A program made the position numbers and the translations under genes. DNA of 9,505 nucleotides, taken from contig JAFPAS010000255.1 in the NCBI GenBank assembly GCA_017424205.1, positions 1 to 9,505 on the forward strand, given 5' to 3'. Shown piece after piece: positions 1-4,834 of the stretch (position 1 is the first letter of the stretch; every line of letters starts with the position of its first letter). Below the pieces are notes generated by a model. That model searched no databases. It was not told the DNA's origin and was given only the letters and a program-made list of their open reading frames with translations. The stretch is from Prevotella sp. GTDB lineage: Bacteria; Bacteroidota; Bacteroidia; Bacteroidales; Bacteroidaceae.

Positions 1-596
1 GGCTTACCCACCGATGCCAACTCGCCAGCCTCGGCATACTTAACCAACACGGTACCACCGACGGGCGAAAGGATGCTGCACTTTGAGATGCGGTCATCAA
101 GGGCGGCAATCTGCGCCTCCAAAGCCACGGAGTTGTCGTTGATGGTAGAGGTATTTTTGCTCAACGTTGAGAGCGTGGCCTCCAACTGCCCCTCCAGTAT
201 TTTTATCTGCGCCTCGATGTCGTCTTTCTGCTTCTGTGTAGCCGCGCCATCACTGAGCATATTTTCCACGCGACGAAGTTCGCTCTTCTGCTTTACGATC
301 TGCTCACGCAACGAGGCCACCTGTTTCTTCACATCGGGGCGAGAGGTGAGCAATGCCGACTGTTGCGCCAGAAGTTGTTTGCGCTGCAGATGAAGTTGCA
401 GGCTATCAATCGTGCCTACCGCCTGGTTGGCCACAATTGTCATACCCTCCTCTATATCAAAGTTAAGAATTCGACCCGTAGCCTCCGATGATACAACCAC
501 CTCCGTGGCTTCAAATGTGCCTTGTGCGTCAAACTCCGCCTCCTTGCTGCACGCGATGGCGAGCAGAGACACAGCGATATATAATACCTTTTTCAT
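1..596 (-). CDS. HlyD-type membrane-fusion (periplasmic adaptor) lipoprotein of an efflux pump, 3' part off the window
   Basis: The reading frame opens with ATG at 594-596 and stays open to the window edge, giving 198 codons; the C-terminus is missing. The N-terminus (MKKVLYIAVSLLAIACSKEA) is a lipoprotein-type signal with the likely lipidated Cys at residue 16; the residue at -3 is Ala, so the lipobox is not perfect. Residues about 40-64 (GRILNFDIEEGMTIVANQAV) are the first half of a biotinyl-lipoyl-like domain. Residues about 70-165 are rich in Gln, Glu, Lys and Leu, as expected for the adaptor's coiled-coil hairpin. Residues about 172-198 (SPVGGTVLVKYAEAGELASV) return into the second lipoyl half. 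Such adaptors link an inner-membrane transporter to a TolC-type channel across the periplasm. The start lies 3 bases after the channel gene's stop, so it is probably in the same transcript and translationally coupled. Whether the partner is an ABC or an RND pump cannot be told; an ABC-2 exporter is my guess. Confidence 0.88.
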   Translation of the reverse strand, partial: MKKVLYIAVSLLAIACSKEAEFDAQGTFEATEVVVSSEATGRILNFDIEEGMTIVANQAVGTIDSLQLHLQRKQLLAQQSALLTSRPDVKKQVASLREQIVKQKSELRRVENMLSDGAATQKQKDDIEAQIKILEGQLEATLSTLSKNTSTINDNSVALEAQIAALDDRISKCSILSPVGGTVLVKYAEAGELASVGK

Positions 597-599
597 ATT

Positions 600-1877
600 C
601 TATTGATTTAATGTTGTTTTCAATCTGTATGTTGCCTGCAAAAGTTCTATTTCGTGAGTGCTGCGTGCAAGTGCAGCCGCCGTCTCATCGGAAATTTTTC
701 GCAATAGGTCGGTGGCGTCAATCACTCCATTTTTTAACTGCGACTCTGCCGCCATACGCACCCTGCGGCGCAACTCTACAATGCGTGAATCATCCGTGAT
801 GGCTTGACGCAGACGGGCAATCTCGCCATCGTCCTGCGTAGTCTGCATCTGAGTATTAAAGAGGAACACATCGCGCTGAATGGCAATCTGTTTTTCGGCA
901 GCATTGAGTTTTTCGAGATTATTTCGCTTAGTGTAGAATGCCCCTATATTCCACGCCATACGAACGCCGACAATGGTATTGGGTGTCCACGCAGAGGATA
1001 CCATACTCTTAAACATATCCAACCCTGGATAGCCGTAGTAGCCTTGTGCAAATGCTGAGAAGCGGGGCATAAGCGAAGCATTTATAGCCTTACGCTGAGC
1101 CTCCAATTTACTCTCCTGAGCCTCGAAGAGAGCCAATTCGGGACGTGCCGAGGTGCGAGATTGGAGTTGTGGCATTGCTGGGCGTTCCAAAGTCTTGTTT
1201 GCGAGTGGTTGCCCGATAAATACCTCCAACATACGGCGATAACTTGCACGTGATGATTCCACCTGACCGAGCGTCTGTCGGGCGGTGAGCAACTCTGCCT
1301 CCACAGCATCAACATCGGCCTGCATCACAACACCATTTTTATAATATGTTTGCAAACGTGCGAGATTGCTCGCAAGTACCTCAATCAGAGCCTCGGTCTG
1401 CGCCTTACGCTCATCGAGCAACAAAATACCGAAGTAGAGATTATCCACCCTCGATTGTAAGTCGTAGAGCGATACATCCACTCGACTGCGCTGCTCCTCG
1501 GCCTCCGCCTCGGCAATGGCTTTGTCGGCCTTCGATTTTCCGCCATCCCAAATGTGTTGCGACACATCAACCGCAATCTTATATTGGTCACGACTGATGC
1601 CTGCCATCTCAATCCCGTTGGCCTGCAAAATCGTGTTGAAGGCCTCGGGGTAAGTAGGTGTAGCCGATTGATATGTAGCCTGCCCCGACAATGTAACCTG
1701 CGGAATCCACGCACGGGCTGCATTGGAGAGATTGTACTGCTCGGTCTGCGCGATTAGGTCGTACTGCCTTATTTCGGGGTAGTGCTTTTGAGCCAAGCGA
1801 CGACACTCCTCGAGCGACTGACCACTCGAAGCAACGGCACAAACCACGGCAAATAGTGTTAGAAAAAACTGTTTCAT
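600..1877 (-). CDS. TolC-family outer-membrane efflux channel
   Basis: This 425-residue protein has a classical signal peptide (MKQFFLTLFAVVCAVASSGQ, cleavage probably near residue 19-20), followed at once by SLEECRRLAQKHYPEIR, the usual opening of outer-membrane efflux proteins. Two similar halves are visible, each with a beta-strand-like stretch (WIPQVTLSGQATYQ at about residues 57-70; LMPRFSAFAQGYYGYPG at about 269-285) and long Ala/Gln/Glu-rich helices, as in the duplicated TolC fold. Length is typical for the family. The product would form a trimeric channel-tunnel in the outer membrane that exports substrate delivered by the adjacent adaptor. It sits between the repressor (3-base gap upstream) and the adaptor (3-base gap downstream). 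No Shine-Dalgarno sequence is evident, which is normal in Bacteroidetes. Substrate cannot be predicted. Confidence 0.93.
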   Translation of the reverse strand: MKQFFLTLFAVVCAVASSGQSLEECRRLAQKHYPEIRQYDLIAQTEQYNLSNAARAWIPQVTLSGQATYQSATPTYPEAFNTILQANGIEMAGISRDQYKIAVDVSQHIWDGGKSKADKAIAEAEAEEQRSRVDVSLYDLQSRVDNLYFGILLLDERKAQTEALIEVLASNLARLQTYYKNGVVMQADVDAVEAELLTARQTLGQVESSRASYRRMLEVFIGQPLANKTLERPAMPQLQSRTSARPELALFEAQESKLEAQRKAINASLMPRFSAFAQGYYGYPGLDMFKSMVSSAWTPNTIVGVRMAWNIGAFYTKRNNLEKLNAAEKQIAIQRDVFLFNTQMQTTQDDGEIARLRQAITDDSRIVELRRRVRMAAESQLKNGVIDATDLLRKISDETAAALARSTHEIELLQATYRLKTTLNQ

Positions 1878-1880
1878 ATC

Positions 1881-2507
1881 TTACTGCTTTTTGATTCTTC
1901 GTAAAATCGTTTCGATGTTCTCAGCCTTGCGCTCTGCGAGGAATCGCTCGCGGTTGGCCATCAACTCTCCCATTAGCGGCTCCATAAATGGATAGGCAAG
2001 AAAAGTGAAGATATTGAGCGACATAATGCTGATAAACAGCATCTTGATATCAACTCTTTCGATTTCGCCACGCTCTGCCGAGCGGTTAATTTCCGACTGC
2101 AGACCGCGATATACATTATCAATAATAGCACCTACGCGTTTGTATAATATATCGTAACGCTCGGGGCGTGAGATAATCTCGTTGATGACGAATCGTGGCA
2201 ATAGCGGGTTCTGTGCAACAAAGTCAAAGTGCGCCTCAATACCACCCTTGATGCGCTCAACAATCGGCAACGAAGGGTCGCCCATTATGGCAAACATTGA
2301 GTGTGACATAGTTTCGAACTTCTCATCCACGATGCGCTCGAAAAGTTGCTCCTTGGTGCGGAAATAGTAGTGTAACATCGCGTGCGTTACGCCCGCCGCC
2401 TGCGCTATCGAGGTGGTACGGGCACCATCATAACCCCTGGACAAGAACTCTTGCTCCGCCGCCGCAAGTATCTGTTGCTCTTTGCTTTGTTTCTCTTGAT
2501 TATCCAT
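1881..2507 (-). CDS. TetR/AcrR-family transcriptional repressor, probable regulator of the efflux operon
   Basis: I place the start at the ATG at 2505-2507, giving 208 residues. The same frame can be extended to a TTG at 2525, but those six extra codons come from AT-rich leader and precede the natural MDNQEKQSKEQQILAAAEQE opening. Residues about 9-56 form the TetR DNA-binding domain: helix ILAAAEQEFLSRGYDGART, then the helix-turn-helix SIAQAAGVTHAMLHYYFRTK, with the conserved YYF-x-x-K-E-x-L at 47-55. The rest is a helical ligand-binding and dimerisation region. The last part (IMSLNIFTFLAYPFMEPLMG) is hydrophobic, as often in drug-sensing members. First gene of a three-gene or longer efflux operon, it stops 3 bases before the channel gene. 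A palindrome over its own promoter suggests autorepression relieved by a pump substrate; that is inference. Confidence 0.93.
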   Translation of the reverse strand: MDNQEKQSKEQQILAAAEQEFLSRGYDGARTTSIAQAAGVTHAMLHYYFRTKEQLFERIVDEKFETMSHSMFAIMGDPSLPIVERIKGGIEAHFDFVAQNPLLPRFVINEIISRPERYDILYKRVGAIIDNVYRGLQSEINRSAERGEIERVDIKMLFISIMSLNIFTFLAYPFMEPLMGELMANRERFLAERKAENIETILRRIKKQ

Positions 2508-2531
2508 ACATTTTAATTTTAACAAATATGT

Positions 2532-2547
2532 CTAACAATCTTGTTAG
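2532..2547. promoter_or_regulatory. Candidate TetR operator (16-base palindrome)
   Basis: The sequence CTAACAATCTTGTTAG is a perfect inverted repeat with 7-base arms and a 2-base centre. It lies 25-40 bases upstream of the repressor ATG and directly follows the -7 box, so it would cover the transcription start. Size and symmetry fit a TetR-dimer operator. Binding is inferred. Confidence 0.65.
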
Positions 2548-2549
2548 CA

Positions 2550-2580
2550 CAAAAATAAGAATAAATTCTCACTTCACAAA
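2550..2580 (-). promoter_or_regulatory. Bacteroidetes-type promoter of the tetR-tolC-adaptor operon
   Basis: On the minus strand, TTTG (2577-2580) is followed after 19 bases by TATTTTTG (2550-2557), an exact match to the Bacteroidetes -33/-7 pattern with normal spacing. The start point would fall near 2543-2546, inside the palindrome. The leader would be roughly 35-40 bases. Confidence 0.75.
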
Positions 2581-2712
2581 TAAACAAGAGTTAAAAAAAA
2601 CTAATTGATTAGTAAACCGAAGAATGTAAACTACAATAAACGATTGCAAAATGGGCATATATAGCTTATACTTCAATCGTAATTACTATCAACGTTAGCT
2701 TCAACTTGCAAT

Positions 2713-2762
2713 AAGTTTAGTTTTCACTATTACAGTCTATATATCCATAACGGACTAAACTT
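2713..2762 (+). repeat. Inverted repeat with 9-base arms followed by T-tract
   Basis: AAGTTTAGT (2713-2721) and ACTAAACTT (2754-2762) are perfect complements separated by 32 bases, and the T-run continues to 2766. The shape resembles a weak rightward terminator, but the loop is long and no rightward gene precedes it. Confidence 0.35.
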
Positions 2763-2787
2763 TTTTCGCAAATACAGCATAAAATAT

Positions 2788-2830
2788 GCAGACGAAAAAA
2801 GAATTTATTGCAAGCTCTCTTTTCGTCTGC
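2788..2830 (+). repeat. Inverted repeat with 11-base arms, terminator-like
   Basis: GCAGACGAAAA (2788-2798) pairs perfectly with TTTTCGTCTGC (2820-2830) across a 21-base loop, and TTTTATTTTT follows immediately. It looks like a rho-independent terminator read rightward, although nothing upstream on that strand needs terminating. It also lies just ahead of the TACCTTTG box at 2842. Confidence 0.45.
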
Positions 2831-3000
2831 TTTTATTTTTGTACCTTTGTTGCATCAGAGTTATCACATTATAGTATAATGATGAAAAACTCAGAAATAC
2901 GAACGGTCGCTCGTTACCTAATTTTCAAGCAATCCGAATTATCGTTTAATTCTAAGATAATTGCAAATTCTGCGATTTTTTTAAAAAAAATGCGGAAATA

Positions 3001-3032
3001 TTTGGTTATGTCAGAAAATAGCATTACCTTTG
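3001..3032 (+). promoter_or_regulatory. Bacteroidetes-type promoter of the tRNA unit
   Basis: TTTG (3001-3004) and TACCTTTG (3025-3032) are separated by 20 bases, an exact fit to the Bacteroidetes -33/-7 pattern. The start would be near 3038-3040, leaving a leader of about 47 bases before tRNA-Ser. Confidence 0.78.
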
Positions 3033-3085
3033 CACTCGCTTTTCGAGCTTTATGCTTAAAAGCATCCGCAAACCGCACACGGTTT

Positions 3086-3172
3086 GGAAGGTTGGGTGAG
3101 TGGCTGAAACCACCAGTTTGCTAAACTGACGTACGGGATTCCGTACCGGGGGTTCGAATCCCCCACCTTCCG
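3086..3172 (+). tRNA. tRNA-Ser, anticodon GCU
   Basis: The 87-base gene has acceptor arms GGAAGGT (3086-3092) and ACCTTCC (3165-3171) with discriminator G at 3172. The anticodon loop TTGCTAA carries GCT at 3120-3122, which reads AGC and AGU. A long class II variable arm (GTACGG-GATT-CCGTAC) confirms a serine tRNA, and the T arm is GGGGG-TTCGAAT-CCCCC. CCA is not encoded directly after the discriminator (the next bases are CACCA), so it would be added by the nucleotidyltransferase. First gene of a three-tRNA transcript. Confidence 0.96.
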
Positions 3173-3194
3173 CACCAGTGAAAAAGTCTTCAAC

Positions 3195-3266
3195 GGTGGA
3201 TTCATCTAAGGGTTAGGATTCAAGATTCTCAATCTTGCCATAGGGGTTCGAATCCCCTATCCACTA
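3195..3266 (+). tRNA. tRNA-Glu, anticodon CUC (copy 1)
   Basis: The 72-base gene has acceptor arms GGTGGAT and ATCCACT (first pair G-U) with discriminator A. D loop AAGGGTTAGGA is of glutamate type, the anticodon stem is CAAGA/TCTTG, and the loop TTCTCAA carries CTC at 3228-3230, which reads GAG. The T arm is AGGGG-TTCGAAT-CCCCT. CCA is not encoded. It lies 22 bases after tRNA-Ser. Confidence 0.93.
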
Positions 3267-3316
3267 CAAGACAACGAAGATATTGAAGATAGACGGAACA
3301 CTGCGGAAAAACATAT

Positions 3317-3388
3317 GGTGGATTCATCTAAGGGTTAGGATTCAAGATTCTCAATCTTGCCATAGGGGTTCGAATCCCCTATCCACTA
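3317..3388 (+). tRNA. tRNA-Glu, anticodon CUC (copy 2, identical)
   Basis: All 72 bases are identical to copy 1, with anticodon CTC at 3350-3352. A 50-base spacer that is not duplicated separates the copies, so the repeat unit is the tRNA itself plus a few flanking bases. A terminator hairpin follows 19 bases later, so the three tRNAs are probably one primary transcript. Confidence 0.93.
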
Positions 3389-3407
3389 CAACACTTAATT
3401 AGAAGTA

Positions 3408-3442
3408 AAGGCGTTGCTTGAATAAGCAGCGCCTTATTATTT
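3408..3442 (+). terminator. Rho-independent terminator of the tRNA unit
   Basis: AAGGCGTTGCTT (3408-3419) pairs with AAGCAGCGCCTT (3424-3435), 12 pairs including one G-U, around a GAAT loop. It is followed by ATTATTT. Confidence 0.85.
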
Positions 3443-3460
3443 CATATATATGTCAATAGA

Positions 3461-4474
3461 ATGATTACAGATAAGATATTAAACATACATACTTCAAGTG
3501 GAGCAGTGTTTTTGAGATTCCGTTATGCGTTCATCAGATGTGTTTTATTCTTTCTGCTCCTTTCGTTTTCTCTTTCAGCAGAAGCGCAAGGCATGGCATG
3601 GAATCAGCGATATCAGAATTATATTAATACATATCGTGATGTTGCTATATATGAGATGCTGAAGTACGGGATACCTGCAAGTATCACTATGGCGCAAGGA
3701 ATACTTGAGAGTGGGGCAGGGCAGAGCGAACTTGCTCGAAAGGGTAATAACCATTTTGGAATTAAATGTCATGACTGGCGTGGTCCGTCTATGAAGCGTG
3801 ACGATGACGAGGCTGGCGAATGCTTCAGAGTTTATGCATCCCCTTTTGAGAGCTATGAAGACCATTCAAAGTTTTTGTTGCGTCCGAGATACCAGCGTCT
3901 TTTTTCTTTGCGAAAGACAGATTATGTAGGTTGGGCAAAAGGGTTGAAAGCTTGTGGCTATGCTACAAATCCGCGGTACGCGCAACTGCTCATAGATTTA
4001 ATCAGAAGATATAATCTTGATGCATTGGATAACGAACGCCATTATGATGAGGCTGCTTTAAGGCGTATAGCTTCTGGGGTATCTATCAATGCTGTCATAT
4101 CAGGAAACGATATTGCTTCCTCTTCTGGTGCACATATTGTCAGAATGAACAATCGCAACTACTATGTTATTGCACGTGATGGCGATACCTTCCGTAGTAT
4201 AGCAAAAGAATTCGGAGTGTCATACAGGAAATTGGCGAAATATAACGAACGTGGAAAGAAGGATGTTCTTCGCAATGGAGAAATAGTCTATTTGGAGAAA
4301 AAGCGTACAAAGGCGGATAAATCCTTCAAGCGTCGTCCTCATATTGTCAGACCGGGTGAGTCTATGTATTCTATTGCACAGGCGTATGGTGTTCGATTAA
4401 AATCTTTGTATAAGAAAAATAATATGTCTCCTGACCATACTATACATGTTGGAGACAGAATAAGAGTATATTAG
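3461..4474 (+). CDS. Secreted peptidoglycan hydrolase: GH73-type glucosaminidase domain with two LysM repeats
   Basis: This 337-residue protein has an N-terminal signal (hydrophobic core CVLFFLLLSFSLS at about residues 27-39, likely cleavage after AEA at 42). About 25 residues precede the core, so translation may really begin further in, for instance at GTG 3506. Residues about 48-192 are a glucosaminidase (GH73/FlgJ C-terminal) domain: ITMAQGILESGAGQS with the likely catalytic Glu83, then GNNHFGIKC at 95-103 and the typical YASPFESYEDHSKFL. Two LysM domains follow, about 234-278 (VIARDGDTFRSIAKEFGVSY) and 293-337 (IVRPGESMYSIAQAYGVRLK), ending at the C-terminus. The enzyme should cut the glycan strand of peptidoglycan in the periplasm while LysM binds the wall; likely roles are cell separation or wall turnover. 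It stands alone, right after the tRNA terminator, and converges with nadE. No clear promoter is visible in the 25-base gap before ATG. Confidence 0.9.
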   Translation: MITDKILNIHTSSGAVFLRFRYAFIRCVLFFLLLSFSLSAEAQGMAWNQRYQNYINTYRDVAIYEMLKYGIPASITMAQGILESGAGQSELARKGNNHFGIKCHDWRGPSMKRDDDEAGECFRVYASPFESYEDHSKFLLRPRYQRLFSLRKTDYVGWAKGLKACGYATNPRYAQLLIDLIRRYNLDALDNERHYDEAALRRIASGVSINAVISGNDIASSSGAHIVRMNNRNYYVIARDGDTFRSIAKEFGVSYRKLAKYNERGKKDVLRNGEIVYLEKKRTKADKSFKRRPHIVRPGESMYSIAQAYGVRLKSLYKKNNMSPDHTIHVGDRIRVY

Positions 4475-4503
4475 GAGATATACAAAAGTCTACAAAATTT
4501 CAT

Positions 4504-4616
4504 GCAGATGTTACATCATTACGAAAAACGATATCTGCATACATCTGCACAGAATCTGAACATGTGTAAACACGTTAATTGATAGTAAGTTATAAGCGTT
4601 GTGCAGATGTGCAGAT
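4504..4616. repeat. Cluster of GCAGATGT motifs in both orientations, forming an inverted repeat
   Basis: GCAGATGT occurs at 4504-4511 and 4603-4610, its complement ACATCTGC at 4541-4548, and the shorter forms ATCTGC at 4533-4538 and GCAGAT at 4611-4616. The block 4533-4550 is complementary to 4601-4616 apart from a 2-base indel, so a stem of about 16 pairs with a 50-base loop can form, followed by TTTTT. It may act as an additional terminator or be a repeated intergenic element. Confidence 0.6.
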
Positions 4617-4662
4617 TTTTAATAAAATCAATATAGTTAATGTAAACGATGTAGGTTTTATG

Positions 4663-4703
4663 AAAAAAGAGGATGTGTCCCAATCGGCACATCCTCTTTT
4701 TTT
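4663..4703. terminator. Strong bidirectional rho-independent terminator
   Basis: GAGGATGTG (4669-4677) pairs with CACATCCTC (4688-4696) around a 10-base loop, flanked by A6 on the left and T7 on the right, so the stem extends to 15 pairs. The flanking runs give a U-tract in both directions, fitting its place between the converging hydrolase gene and nadE. Confidence 0.92.
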
Positions 4704-4834
4704 GTCTATGAATAAACTTTGGTTTTGTTTGTGTTCAATCTTGCAGTATGTTTGGGAAATAGAAAGCTAAAAGCTGAAAAACGAAGTCTTAAGCATCGTC
4801 AGTATGTTCATGCTTCTTGGCTTGGTTCTCCGCA

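Larger units (their letters stand above)
2581..3000. other. AT-rich intergenic region without a convincing gene
   Basis: This stretch separates the leftward efflux operon from the rightward tRNA unit. The only frame longer than 60 codons (plus strand, 2786-3124) runs into tRNA-Ser and resembles no protein I know, so I do not call it. It contains two inverted repeats (2713-2762 and 2788-2830), each with T-rich sequence after the right arm, and a lone TACCTTTG box at 2842-2849. That box matches the -7 consensus but has no good -33 partner. A short palindrome CTAATTGATTAG lies at 2601-2612. A small RNA or the remains of an older gene is possible but not shown. Confidence 0.5.
4475..4834. other. 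Convergent intergenic region with repeats and a two-way terminator
   Basis: This is the gap between the converging hydrolase gene and nadE. It holds a cluster of GCAGATGT-type repeats (4504-4616) and a strong hairpin (4663-4703). Short frames here run into nadE antisense and are not credible. I see nothing in 4704-4834 apart from the untranslated tail of nadE. Confidence 0.6.

Noticed and set aside
73..799. Several plus-strand frames opposite the adaptor and channel genes
   Set aside because: They lie antisense to two well-supported genes in the same region and have no family features.
2508..2525. TTG start extending the TetR protein by six residues
   Set aside because: The added codons are AT-rich leader sequence, and the ATG at 2507 gives a normal TetR N-terminus.
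2786..3124. Plus-strand open frame of 112 codons
   Set aside because: It runs through the tRNA promoter and into tRNA-Ser, lacks any recognisable domain, and starts inside an inverted repeat.
3195..3388. tRNA-Glu repeat as duplicated attachment sites of an integrated element
   Set aside because: Only 50 bases lie between the copies, with no integrase or cargo, and the repeat spans the full tRNA, so simple duplication is likelier.
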